Positions 18,723 through 26,101 of a DNA stretch of 63,114 nt are shown here, piece by piece. Position numbers and translations under genes: made by a program. The stretch's first letter is position 1. Each line of letters opens with the position of its first letter. Location of the stretch: positions 1-63,114 of the forward strand of contig JAZQFN010000033.1 of NCBI GenBank assembly GCA_045539515.1, written 5' to 3'. Below the pieces are notes generated by a model, which saw only the letters and a list, made by a program, of their open reading frames with translations, ran no database searches and had not been told where the DNA came from. The stretch comes from RGIG8748 sp045539515 (lineage in GTDB: Bacteria; Bacillota; Clostridia; UMGS1810).

Positions 18723-19109
18723 TTATAAATTTTGTGGTGTTTCCACAAATTCGTTCGCACGGTTATCAACAGGTGCATTTTCTATAAGCGGTATCAAAGG
18801 TGTATCAACAAGCGTAGTTTGACCGGCAAATATCTGAACATCTTTTATAAACACCGTATAAAATGCAGGCTTATCAATTCTTACATCAACCAATGTAAAA
18901 ACATCTGTATTACCGGGATTAAGGCTTAAATCTTCATCGGGAGCACTTATTGTTATTAAAGGTATTTGTCCGTTTCTGTCGGTAGTTCTCTTCCCAAGAA
19001 TACTAACCCCATCTCCTCTGTTTGAAAGTACGGTAACAGTAGCTCCCTCTACGGGAAAAGAACCGCCGGATGTGTATATTCTGGTGGCAAGATATCCGTT
19101 TTGTGCCAT
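18723..19109 (-). CDS. Small beta-sandwich-like protein (128 residues)
   Basis: The protein begins MAQNGYLATRIYTSGGSFPV and contains VEGATVTVLSN and TTDRNGQIPLITI, the pattern of carboxypeptidase-regulatory-like Ig folds. There is no signal peptide. ATG at 19109 was chosen behind GAGAGGTGAT; the upstream in-frame TTG has no site. It is co-directional with the SpoIID-like gene 14 bases downstream and probably belongs to the same spore or wall-associated module. Confidence 0.65.
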   Translation of the reverse strand: MAQNGYLATRIYTSGGSFPVEGATVTVLSNRGDGVSILGKRTTDRNGQIPLITISAPDEDLSLNPGNTDVFTLVDVRIDKPAFYTVFIKDVQIFAGQTTLVDTPLIPLIENAPVDNRANEFVETPQNL

Positions 19110-19130
19110 TATATCACCTCTCAATATTAT

Positions 19131-19174
19131 ATAAAAAAAATAATCCCCTTATGACACTTAAGTCTAAGGGGATT
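19131..19174 (-). terminator. Terminator after the P-loop/Asp23 gene
   Basis: AATCCCCTTA pairs with TAAGGGGATT and is followed on the minus strand by a run of eight T. It lies only ~20 bases upstream of the next gene, so that gene needs a promoter here or depends on readthrough. Confidence 0.85.
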
Positions 19175-19177
19175 TTG

Positions 19178-19981
19178 TCACTTCAGCGAACGGATGCTCA
19201 CATTTACAATATCGGTGTACACCGAAGCATATTTTTCGACGGACTCCTTAATGAGAGCTTTAATTTTTTCTGCAGAATCTTTAATATTTACGCCGTATTT
19301 TAATGTAACCTCTGCATTGAACACCACCAGATTTCCGGTTTTTTCTACGGATATCCTGTTTATTTTTTCAACGCCTTCACATTTGGACGCCTCATAGGAT
19401 GCCAACTGACACAAAACCGTATCATTTATGGAAAACTCGCCCATATAGCTATAGGTGGGACGAACTATGGATTTGTCTTCTGACCTGACTGTGTGGGCCG
19501 ATTTCCTGAATGGCTTAAGAGGGTCAAGAAAATAGCCGGAAAAAGTCTTTTTTATTTCCATTACAGGTACAGGAATTACGTGTTTGCCCTGACTGTTACG
19601 TGTAAGCTTTGCCTTGGCAATATCTTCACGAGTAACTACATCTTCTATATTTATAATTTTTTCAAACTCAGGCAGTTCCAGTCTTTGCCGGATTTTTTCT
19701 ACCATTTTAACACTCGTGCCAAGTATCAGGATGCCGTCTGCTTCATTAGATAATATAGCTTCCTTTACCTCACGGCAATGTTCATCGCTGACAAATACCG
19801 CTCTCTTGACTGCAGCAACAATGGTATCCTCCTTTTTGGCAGAGGAACCTGCAACAATCTTGTTTTTGTGTATAAGTATGCCGTCGTCAATAATGTATTC
19901 CAAAGAATAATTAGCTGCAATACTTATGGAGTTATAGCTTTTGCCTGTTCCGCTCTCTCCTACCAATGCATAGGTTATCAT
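19178..19981 (-). CDS. P-loop / Asp23-Gls24 domain fusion protein
   Basis: The 267-residue protein begins with a nucleotide-binding loop (GESGTGKS at residues 8-15). An uncharacterised middle follows, with a GILILGTSVKMVEKI strand/helix that may continue the NTPase fold. The C-terminal ~100 residues (from SIVRPTYSYMGEFSINDTVL to VNVSIRSLK) match the Asp23/Gls24 (DUF322) fold seen in alkaline-shock proteins. AGGAGATAAT precedes the ATG. It is followed by its own terminator and then by the peptidoglycan-binding cluster. The function is unknown; an ATP-dependent regulator of envelope processes is a guess. Confidence 0.7.
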   Translation of the reverse strand: MITYALVGESGTGKSYNSISIAANYSLEYIIDDGILIHKNKIVAGSSAKKEDTIVAAVKRAVFVSDEHCREVKEAILSNEADGILILGTSVKMVEKIRQRLELPEFEKIINIEDVVTREDIAKAKLTRNSQGKHVIPVPVMEIKKTFSGYFLDPLKPFRKSAHTVRSEDKSIVRPTYSYMGEFSINDTVLCQLASYEASKCEGVEKINRISVEKTGNLVVFNAEVTLKYGVNIKDSAEKIKALIKESVEKYASVYTDIVNVSIRSLK

Positions 19982-20054
19982 AGATTATCTCCTCTGATAT
20001 GATTCATGTGATATTACTTTATAGTATAATAATACCACACATCCTATTATATCA

Positions 20055-20095
20055 TTAAAAAAAGCCGCCCGCAAGTATAAAACTTACGAGCGACC
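20055..20095 (-). terminator. Terminator of the rplJ-rplL operon
   Basis: GCTCGTAAGT pairs (with wobbles) with ACTTGCGGGC, followed by a long T-run, just after the rplL stop on the minus strand. Confidence 0.85.
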
Positions 20096-20118
20096 TTATA
20101 AATCGTTTTAAGAAACAA

Positions 20119-20490
20119 TTACTGTAATTCTACAGTAGCGCCTGCTTCTTCAAGTTCAGCCTTAAGCTTTTCAGCATCTTCCTTGGAGAGACCTTCCTTA
20201 ACAGTGCTGGGAGCACCATCAACGAGATCCTTAGCTTCCTTAAGACCAAGACCTGCAGCGTCCTTAACAACCTTAACAACCTTAAGCTTGGAAGCACCTG
20301 CATCCTTAAGTACTACGTTGAATTCGGTCTTTTCTTCAGCTGCAGCAGCACCTGCACCGGCAGCACCTGCAACCATAACGGGAGCAGCAGCGCTTACGCC
20401 GAATTCTTCTTCCATCATTTTAACTAATTCTGCTACTTCTAATAATTTTAATTCTTTGATATCAGCAATGATCTGTTCAAGATTAGCCAT
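20119..20490 (-). CDS. rplL: 50S ribosomal protein L7/L12
   Basis: The 123-residue stalk protein has the N-terminal dimerisation helix (IADIKELKLLEVAELVKMME), an alanine-rich hinge (residues ~38-52), and the C-terminal factor-binding domain (LKVVKVVKDAAGLGLKEAKDLVD). AGGAGG precedes the ATG. It lies downstream of rplJ and is read with it from the L10 leader promoter. Confidence 0.98.
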   Translation of the reverse strand: MANLEQIIADIKELKLLEVAELVKMMEEEFGVSAAAPVMVAGAAGAGAAAAEEKTEFNVVLKDAGASKLKVVKVVKDAAGLGLKEAKDLVDGAPSTVKEGLSKEDAEKLKAELEEAGATVELQ

Positions 20491-20552
20491 TTTTATTTAC
20501 CTCCTATAGTAAATTATTTTTAATAAATTTTTTGTTTGTTTTGTGCCGAATA

Positions 20553-21197
20553 TTATTCAGCGGGTGTTTCTTCTGCTGCAGGAGCTTCCTCTGCAGGAGC
20601 TTCTTCAGCTGCGGGAGCTTCTTCAGCTACGGGAGCTTCTTCAGCTACGGGAGCAGCTTCTTCAGCGGGTGCTTCTTCCTTAGCAATGTTAATTTCGGAA
20701 GGTTCAACACCGTTGTCTACGAGAGCCTGTAATGTTCTTACTAAGTTAGAGATAGGAGCGTTAAGGCTACCCATGATCTTAGCAATAAGAGTATCTCTCG
20801 AAGGTGTGTTAGCAAGAGTGTTAACTTCATCGATGGAAATTACATTACCGTCGAGGAAACCTGCCTTAATCTGAAGGCACTCTACTGTCTTAGCAAAATC
20901 TGCAATAACCTTAGCAGGAGCTACGGGGTCATCTGCGCTTACTGCGAGAGATGTAGGACCGTTAAGCTGTTCGTCAAGACCATCAAGGCCAACTTCCTTA
21001 GCTGCAAATCTTGTAAGAGTGTTCTTAACAACCTTATACTCAACGCCGGCTTCTCTAAGCTTTTTTCTGAGATCTGTATCCTGTTCAACAGTAAGACCTC
21101 TGTAGTCTACAAGAACACCTGCCTGAGCTGATTTTAATGTTTCAACAAGTTCTGCTACAACCTGTTTCTTCTGTTCCAATACGCTTGCACTTGGCAT
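20553..21197 (-). CDS. rplJ: 50S ribosomal protein L10 with an acidic tail
   Basis: L10 is the base of the ribosomal stalk. Residues 1-170 are typical (VAELVETLKSAQAGVLVDYRGLTV, YKVVKNTLTRFAAKE). The protein is 214 residues instead of about 170 because of a ~40-residue C-terminal tail of Ala/Glu/Pro repeats (units like EEAPVAEEAPAAEE), encoded by a 21-bp tandem repeat. ATG at 21197 (MPSASVLEQKK) was chosen behind AGGAGGTG. It is controlled by the L10 leader upstream. Confidence 0.97.
   Translation of the reverse strand: MPSASVLEQKKQVVAELVETLKSAQAGVLVDYRGLTVEQDTDLRKKLREAGVEYKVVKNTLTRFAAKEVGLDGLDEQLNGPTSLAVSADDPVAPAKVIADFAKTVECLQIKAGFLDGNVISIDEVNTLANTPSRDTLIAKIMGSLNAPISNLVRTLQALVDNGVEPSEINIAKEEAPAEEAAPVAEEAPVAEEAPAAEEAPAEEAPAAEETPAE
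20568..20672. repeat. Tandem ~21-bp repeat in the 3' end of rplJ
   Basis: Imperfect repeats based on GGAGCTTCTTCAGCTACG encode the Ala/Glu tail of L10. The longest matches are two adjacent near-identical units around 20628-20655. Confidence 0.75.
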
Positions 21198-21223
21198 ATT
21201 TTTCACCTCCTGATATTTGGCTG

Positions 21224-21352
21224 AAATATTATACAAAAAGGGTTCCCCACAAAAACGCAAGGAACCCATAAAAGCAAAATTAATCTTTACTTAAATTATA
21301 ATGTGTTCCTCGGTAGGATTTACGCTAAAAAGCACCTACTGTCTGTGGACCT
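21224..21352 (-). promoter_or_regulatory. L10 leader with attenuator
   Basis: The transcript contains GACAGTAGGTGC, then TAGCG and AAATCCTACCGAGGAAC, the core of the Firmicutes L10 (rplJ) leader bound by L10(L12)4. Downstream a terminator hairpin forms from GGGTTCC and GGAACCC (21240-21267) with a T-run. The GAGGAAC segment of the core can pair with GTTCCTT of the terminator's first arm, giving an antiterminator. Excess L10 would favour termination and reduce rplJL expression. Confidence 0.88.
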
Positions 21353-21357
21353 TTTCT

Positions 21358-21386
21358 AATATAACACAACGATGCAAATTTGTCAA
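21358..21386 (-). promoter_or_regulatory. rplJL promoter
   Basis: TTGACA (21386-21381), a 17-bp spacer and TATATT (21363-21358) on the minus strand, placed just before the L10 leader. Confidence 0.85.
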
Positions 21387-21397
21387 TACTTTTTTTA

Positions 21398-22093
21398 TTA
21401 GTTGCCAAATTTGGATGTGTTGAGCTTAACGCCGGGACCCATAGTGGATGTAACAGCGATGCTCTTAAGATACTGACCCTTAGCAGCTGCGGGCTTAGCT
21501 TTAACGATAGCACTAACAAGAGTGTTAAAGTTTTCGGAAAGCTTTTCTACGCCGAAGGAGCTCTTACCGATGGGGCAGTGAATGATGTTGGATTTGTCAA
21601 GTCTGTACTCGATCTTACCTGCTTTGATATCTTCAACAGCTTTAGCAACATCGGGTGTTACAGTACCTGCTTTGGGGTTAGGCATTAAGCCCTTAGGACC
21701 TAACACTCTACCGATTCTACCAACAACGCCCATCATATCGGGAGTAGCAACTACAACGTCGAATTCAAACCAGTTTTCGCTCTGGATCTTTGTTACTAAT
21801 TCTTCTGCACCTGCATAGTCAGCGCCTGCATCAAGAGCCTTCTGTACGTTGTCGCCCTTAGCGAAAACTAAAACTCTGATCTTCTTACCTGTACCATGAG
21901 GGAGAACTACAGCACCTCTAACCTGCTGATCAGCATGTCTTGAGTCAACACCGAGCTTAAAGTGAGCTTCAACTGTTTCGTCAAACTTAGCTTTGGAAGT
22001 TTTGATAACGAGATCAAAAGCTTCAGCTACATCGTAGAGTTTGCTTTTTTCAATTAACTTTGCACTTTCTAAATATTTTTTACCTTTACGCAC
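21398..22093 (-). CDS. rplA: 50S ribosomal protein L1
   Basis: The 231-residue protein begins MRKGKKYLESAKLIEKSKLYDV and contains the conserved RIGRVLGPKGLMPNPKAGTV segment. The start is GTG at 22093 behind AAGGAAAG. It follows rplK by about 60 bases. L1 binds 23S rRNA and represses its own operon in many bacteria. Confidence 0.98.
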   Translation of the reverse strand: MRKGKKYLESAKLIEKSKLYDVAEAFDLVIKTSKAKFDETVEAHFKLGVDSRHADQQVRGAVVLPHGTGKKIRVLVFAKGDNVQKALDAGADYAGAEELVTKIQSENWFEFDVVVATPDMMGVVGRIGRVLGPKGLMPNPKAGTVTPDVAKAVEDIKAGKIEYRLDKSNIIHCPIGKSSFGVEKLSENFNTLVSAIVKAKPAAAKGQYLKSIAVTSTMGPGVKLNTSKFGN

Positions 22094-22153
22094 TATTCTT
22101 TCCTCCTTATGTGGTCTAACGGAAACTTAATTCCTCCCACTTACTCAAAACAA

Positions 22154-22579
22154 TTAGTCTTCTACTACGATACCCATGCTTCTTGCAGTACCTGCTATCA
22201 TGCTCATAGCAGCTTCTACACTTGCAGCATTAAGGTCGGGCATTTTCTGCTCAGCAATAGCTCTCAAAGCGTCCTTGCCAATTGTAGCAACCTTAGTTTT
22301 GTTGGGAACACCGGAACCGCTGTTGATTTTGCAAGCTTTCTTTAAAAGAACAGCTGCCGGGGGAGTCTTAGTGATAAAAGAGAAAGATCTGTCCTGATAT
22401 ACTGTAATAACTACAGGGATAACAAGACCTGCATCTTTAGCAGTCTTTTCGTTAAACTCCTTACAGAACTGCATGATATTAACACCATGCTGACCGAGAG
22501 CAGGACCTACCGGGGGAGCCGGATTAGCCTTGCCGGCTTCAATCTGAAGCTTAATGTAACCTTGTACTTTCTGTGCCAT
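22154..22579 (-). CDS. rplK: 50S ribosomal protein L11
   Basis: The 141-residue protein begins MAQKVQGYIKLQIEAGKANPAPPVGPALGQ, with the proline-rich N-terminal hinge and C-terminal rRNA-binding domain. ATG at 22579 was chosen because AAGGAGGTGCG lies directly upstream; the longer reading starts before that site. Confidence 0.98.
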   Translation of the reverse strand: MAQKVQGYIKLQIEAGKANPAPPVGPALGQHGVNIMQFCKEFNEKTAKDAGLVIPVVITVYQDRSFSFITKTPPAAVLLKKACKINSGSGVPNKTKVATIGKDALRAIAEQKMPDLNAASVEAAMSMIAGTARSMGIVVED

Positions 22580-22603
22580 TTTGCGCACCTCCTTAAAAAA
22601 CAT

Positions 22604-22749
22604 GTGGTAAATAATCGGAATGCCTTAAGCATCCTCCCACTCCAACAAATGCACACAAGTAAATGCACTTGTTGAGGCCTCTGCATAAACTGCAGAACTC
22701 ACCTTGACGGTGATTTATAATATCGGTAAAACCGGTATTAACAAATAAA
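22604..22749 (-). promoter_or_regulatory. nusG-rplK spacer with inverted repeat, possible L1 leader
   Basis: The spacer RNA can fold: CAACAAGTGCA pairs with TGCATTTGTTG around a short loop, followed by GTGGGAGGATGC. A GTGGGAG-type sequence near rplK in Firmicutes has been proposed to mimic the L1 binding site on 23S rRNA. The assignment rests on position and that motif only. Confidence 0.4.
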
Positions 22750-23283
22750 TTATAAAGATTCTACACTTGAAATATCCAGCTCAAGAGGAGTCTTTCTGCC
22801 AAACATAACCACGCTGACATTAACCTTCTTGGAAGCTAAATCTATAGAATCAACTATGCCAATCTGATTTGCAAAAGCACCGGTAATAATTTTAACATTA
22901 TCACCCACTGCGTAATCTACATTGACTTCTCTTACTTCTACTCCGAGGGATTCAACCTCTTCTTCAGTAAGGGGAACGGGCTTTGAAGCCGGTCCTACGA
23001 AGCCTGTAACACCTGTGGTATTGCGCACGATGTACCAGGTATCGTCTGTCATTACCATTTTAATAAGTACATAGCCGGGGAAAATCTTACGGGTTACGAT
23101 TCTCTGTTCGTCGCCCTTGGTTTCCACAACATCTTCGGTAGGAACTCTTATATCTACGATAAGTTCTTCGAGATTACGGTTTTCTATTGCTTTTTCAAGA
23201 TTAGTCTTAACCTTGTTTTCATACCCGGAATAAGTATGAACAACATACCATTTGGCATTTCTGTTTACCTTGCCTGCGCCCAT
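22750..23283 (-). CDS. nusG: Transcription elongation/antitermination factor NusG
   Basis: The 177-residue protein has the NGN domain (KWYVVHTYSGYENKVKTNLEK, then KIFPGYVLIKM and WYIVRNTTGVTGFVG) and a C-terminal KOW domain (VGDNVKIITGAFANQIGIVDSID). AAGGAGG precedes the ATG. It lies between secE and rplK, the standard order. Confidence 0.98.
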   Translation of the reverse strand: MGAGKVNRNAKWYVVHTYSGYENKVKTNLEKAIENRNLEELIVDIRVPTEDVVETKGDEQRIVTRKIFPGYVLIKMVMTDDTWYIVRNTTGVTGFVGPASKPVPLTEEEVESLGVEVREVNVDYAVGDNVKIITGAFANQIGIVDSIDLASKKVNVSVVMFGRKTPLELDISSVESL

Positions 23284-23357
23284 ATTCCGGCCTCCTTAAA
23301 TTACGTAATTATACCCATGGGAAATAACCCCCGCAGAGGCATACTTACTATATTAGA

Positions 23358-23582
23358 TTATTGTACAATCTCTCTGCCCAATAAAAGTTTAAATAATCCC
23401 CACTGGAATATTGCGTCGAAAATTGCGATAATAATACCAATAATAACTACTACAGCAATAACTATCAGAGTATTGTTGAGAACCTGTTTCTTTGTGGGCC
23501 AAGTTACCTTCTTTAATTCGGATTTGATTTCCTTAAAGAATCTAACTACTTTGTTTTGTTTTTTTGCATTAGCTTCTGCCAT
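23358..23582 (-). CDS. secE: Preprotein translocase subunit SecE
   Basis: The 74-residue protein has the amphipathic FFKEIKSELKKVTWPTKKQV motif and a single membrane span (residues ~40-60). AAGGGGTGAAGC precedes the ATG. It sits between rpmG and nusG. Confidence 0.97.
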   Translation of the reverse strand: MAEANAKKQNKVVRFFKEIKSELKKVTWPTKKQVLNNTLIVIAVVVIIGIIIAIFDAIFQWGLFKLLLGREIVQ

Positions 23583-23667
23583 AATGCTTCACCCCTTTTG
23601 GTTAAAAAATAAAACAATCTGAGCCATATACGGTTAAATACCGTCCTAGGCACAACTCAAAAAGAAA

Positions 23668-23817
23668 TTATTTTGTTTCCTTGTGCATAGTATGTTCTCT
23701 GCAGAAACGGCAATACTTCTTCATTTCAAGTCTGTCGGGATCGTTCTTCTTGTTCTTCATAGTGTTGTAATTTCTCTGCTTGCACTGTGTGCATGCTAAG
23801 GTAATCTTTACTCTCAT
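23668..23817 (-). CDS. rpmG: 50S ribosomal protein L33
   Basis: A 49-residue ORF reads MRVKITLACTQCKQRNYNTMKNKK then RLEMKKYCRFCREHTMHKETK. Two CxxC pairs (CTQC, CRFC) form the zinc ribbon of the C+ form. AGGAGGTGCTCCGAA precedes the ATG. It is the first gene of the rpmG-secE-nusG-rplK-rplA operon. Confidence 0.97.
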   Translation of the reverse strand: MRVKITLACTQCKQRNYNTMKNKKNDPDRLEMKKYCRFCREHTMHKETK

Positions 23818-23921
23818 TTCGGAGCACCTCCTATTGTTTTATCGTGCTTGTATCAGATAAATTAGTTGTGTGAAAAAATATTTTTGCACACAAAAAAAAG
23901 ACCTTTTTATCAGCACTCAAT

Positions 23922-23951
23922 ATCATATCACAGTATGAGGGCAAATGTCAA
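23922..23951 (-). promoter_or_regulatory. rpmG operon promoter
   Basis: TTGACA (23951-23946), an 18-bp spacer and TATGAT (23927-23922) on the minus strand, about 105 bases before the L33 start. Confidence 0.8.
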
Positions 23952-24026
23952 GCAAATTTTTCAAATTTGTTAAAATATTTTGCCGGTGCCGAAAAGTCTT
24001 TTTTGGCGCAATAAATATGCAATTGT

Positions 24027-24194
24027 TTACTTGTCTTTGGAAGAAAAAACCTTGAATTCTTTTACCTTATCTTCATCGTCCTCCGATGAATTTATGTACA
24101 ACTCCTCACATTCAAGCTGTGCTTCCTGCAGAATTTGTGTAGCTTGGGTTACTGCAGTAAAAAGTTTTCTGTACATTTCTTTGTAATTTGGCAT
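24027..24194 (-). CDS. Small acidic protein (55 residues)
   Basis: The ORF reads MPNYKEMYRKLFTAVTQATQ and then a helical acidic stretch (ILQEAQLECEELYINSSEDD) ending KVKEFKVFSSKDK. It looks like one long helix or coiled coil. The only ribosome site is a modest AAGGGA 12 bases upstream. It lies directly after a strong promoter, a structured leader and a UUCG-loop terminator, so expression may need readthrough. No function can be assigned. Confidence 0.6.
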   Translation of the reverse strand: MPNYKEMYRKLFTAVTQATQILQEAQLECEELYINSSEDDEDKVKEFKVFSSKDK

Positions 24195-24210
24195 AAAGTA
24201 AATTTCCCTT

Positions 24211-24240
24211 CATTAAAAAAGTGCGCCCCGAAAGACGCAC
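24211..24240 (-). terminator. UUCG-tetraloop terminator
   Basis: On the minus strand GTGCGTCT pairs with GGGCGCAC around a TTCG loop and is followed by six T. It lies between the structured RNA and the 55-residue ORF and could end the RNA or act as an attenuator. Confidence 0.88.
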
Positions 24241-24366
24241 CGAAAAAGTGTCTCTCAAAGCTGCCACGCAAATTACCATCCAACAGTGAGAAATGAGTAA
24301 TAGAGAAAACACTTTTTACCAAAGTATTTTCCCACTGCAGGATTTAAATATTTAATTTGCATGGCA
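24215..24366 (-). ncRNA. Candidate structured RNA or riboregulator of about 150 nt
   Basis: A consensus promoter would start RNA at about 24366. The first 14 nt, TGCCATGCAAATTA, pair with TAATTTGCGTGGCA (24275-24262). Within this closing stem, ATCC pairs with GGAT and CAGTGGGAAA with TTTCTCACTG, giving a long rod. An alternative pairing joins AAAAAGTGT (about 24318-24310) to ACACTTTTT (about 24251-24243). The RNA ends at the UUCG terminator. No SRP, T-box or riboswitch class that I know fits. It is either a free small RNA or a leader for the 55-residue ORF. Confidence 0.6.
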
Positions 24367-24371
24367 CATAT

Positions 24372-24400
24372 ATTGTACCATTTAGGTCACTTTTTGTCAA
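24372..24400 (-). promoter_or_regulatory. Strong promoter for the structured RNA
   Basis: TTGACA (24400-24395), exactly 17 bp, then TACAAT (24377-24372) on the minus strand. The predicted start falls on the first base of the closing stem. Confidence 0.85.
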
Positions 24401-24417
24401 ATAAAAAAACAAGGCAA

Positions 24418-24885
24418 TCAGTTGCCCTGTTTTCCGTTAAGTATTACATCCCGTATTTTTTCGCCCTCGTATACAAGTTTAAGGGAGAAAAAGGGCTCGT
24501 TATCTTCAATAAATTTTAAAAAGACCTTGTCCCCTTCCCAGAGGTTTAAGTTTAAAATCTCTTCTTCAGGTATCCATTTAAGTTCGCCCTCATTACACAA
24601 GGTTACATCCTCAGTATTGGTGTCGGCAGTAAAAAGATGCATATACTCGCCTTCCCACTTGTCGGACACAAATGTAACCACAGCCCGATACTCCCAGTTT
24701 TCCGGTATAATCCCTGTTTCTTCATATACCTCGCGGAGCATACATTCTTCGGGACTTTCGTTTTCGTTAAACTTACCGCCGATGCCTATCCATTTCCCTT
24801 CATTGGGGTCGCATTTCTTTTTTGTGCGATGAAGCATAAGCACTTTGCCGTTACATTTTATATAACACAATGAAGTGTTTTTCAT
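24418..24885 (-). CDS. NUDIX hydrolase, MutT-like
   Basis: The 155-residue protein carries the Nudix box GGKFNENESPEECMLREVYEETGI in full, giving the metal-binding REVYEE core. An N-terminal strand MKNTSLCYIKCNGKVLMLHR resembles 8-oxo-dGTP diphosphatases. The substrate is not certain. It starts 4 bases after the CapA stop with AAGGTG overlapping that stop, so the two are coupled. Confidence 0.9.
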   Translation of the reverse strand: MKNTSLCYIKCNGKVLMLHRTKKKCDPNEGKWIGIGGKFNENESPEECMLREVYEETGIIPENWEYRAVVTFVSDKWEGEYMHLFTADTNTEDVTLCNEGELKWIPEEEILNLNLWEGDKVFLKFIEDNEPFFSLKLVYEGEKIRDVILNGKQGN

Positions 24886-24889
24886 ATGC

Positions 24890-25978
24890 TCACCTTACCA
24901 TTTCTGTAAACTCTATGCTCTCTATACCATCAAAACCCGATGAACGGTTTATTATTTTTTCTTTAACTCTTTCAAACTCTTTTCCCCTTAAGGGTACAGG
25001 CTGATAATTATTTCTTCCCTTCACCGAGGTTATGGCACATGGAATTATACTTACCTTTTCTTTGTCCGGTACGAGCTGTCCGTTTTTAAAGTGAAAGGTT
25101 TGTCTGAAAATCATGGTATCGGTGTCTGCAGGGCTTTTATTTCCGCCGAAACAAAAATTACCAAGACTGTATACTATGTATTTACCTTTGTATCTCTCTA
25201 CACCCTGGAGCACGTGGGGATGATGACCCAGCACAAGGTCTGCACCATTGTCTATAGCACTGCGGGCAAGAGTTATCTGGTCTGCAGTAGGTACATCGGC
25301 TTTTTCCACACCCCAGTGAAAGCTGGCTATTATTAAATCCGGGTTGCAGCCCTTAAGCTCCTTAAACACCTTGTTAAAGTTAACTCTGCCGGTATATTCC
25401 AAAGCATTGGTACCTACAAGACCCACCTTTATGCCCTTTACATCTACAATGGAAAAATCCGACATACCAAAGGCGTTTATACCCATTTCTTTCATTACAT
25501 TTTTGGTATCGTCAAGGGCTTTGTCGCCGTAGTCTGCCGTATGGTTGTTGGCAAGATTAACCGCTTCCACAGATGATGATGTGAGTATGTTGACATATTC
25601 GGGCTTTCCGCGGAAAGTAAATTGTTTCTGTGCCCTTATACCCCCATCGGAAAGAGGCCCTTCCAGATTTGCAATGGTAAGGTGGTCCCGGGCGATGTAG
25701 GGCTCAACCATAGAAAGAAAATAAGTGCAGTCGCCATTCATTTCCTCATAAACCGCATCAAAGGTGCCGGCTGAGCCAAAGCTAAGGTCGGACCCCAGGG
25801 TACAGTCCCCTATGGCAGATATGGTGATTGCCACATTGCCGTTGTGAGGCGGAAGTATATCGGAACGCTCTGCCCCAACAACTGCTACGGGTATATATTC
25901 ACTTTTATAAAAGCCGGTTGCAAACACAACTGCAACTGCCACAAGGATAAATGTTGAAATGAATAATATCTTCTTCAT
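24890..25978 (-). CDS. CapA-family protein
   Basis: The 362-residue protein has an N-terminal membrane anchor or signal (residues ~3-22). It then has the CapA/PgsA metallophosphoesterase-like fold: ISAIGDCTLGSDLSF, TIANLEGPLSD, VNLANNHTADYGDKAL, ASFHWGVE and DLVLGHHPHVLQG. Family members act in poly-gamma-glutamate or capsule synthesis, but many are lone genes of unknown role like this one. It is co-transcribed with the downstream NUDIX gene. Confidence 0.88.
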   Translation of the reverse strand: MKKILFISTFILVAVAVVFATGFYKSEYIPVAVVGAERSDILPPHNGNVAITISAIGDCTLGSDLSFGSAGTFDAVYEEMNGDCTYFLSMVEPYIARDHLTIANLEGPLSDGGIRAQKQFTFRGKPEYVNILTSSSVEAVNLANNHTADYGDKALDDTKNVMKEMGINAFGMSDFSIVDVKGIKVGLVGTNALEYTGRVNFNKVFKELKGCNPDLIIASFHWGVEKADVPTADQITLARSAIDNGADLVLGHHPHVLQGVERYKGKYIVYSLGNFCFGGNKSPADTDTMIFRQTFHFKNGQLVPDKEKVSIIPCAITSVKGRNNYQPVPLRGKEFERVKEKIINRSSGFDGIESIEFTEMVR

Positions 25979-26027
25979 TATAAATAACCTTTACAAGTTT
26001 TCAAAATTACAATATGGATAATTCCGT

Positions 26028-26060
26028 AGAAAAGGCTCATTGCAATATACAATGAGCCTT
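26028..26060 (-). terminator. rpoC terminator
   Basis: AAGGCTCATTG pairs with CAATGAGCCTT around TATATTG, followed by a short T-run on the minus strand, about 40 bases after the rpoC stop. Confidence 0.85.
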
Positions 26061-26101
26061 GATCTAAATTGCTTTCTTTTTCAAGATGTTGTTAATCCAA
26101 C

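Noticed and set aside
20568..20672. Repeat as a mobile or CRISPR feature
   Set aside because: It is an in-frame tandem repeat encoding the L10 tail.
23583..23667. tRNA-Trp between rpmG and secE
   Set aside because: Some Firmicutes have a tRNA here, but no cloverleaf or CCA end is present.
24215..24366. T-box riboswitch
   Set aside because: The region lacks the conserved T-box sequence and a tRNA-matching specifier loop, and it precedes a small ORF that is not an amino-acid gene.
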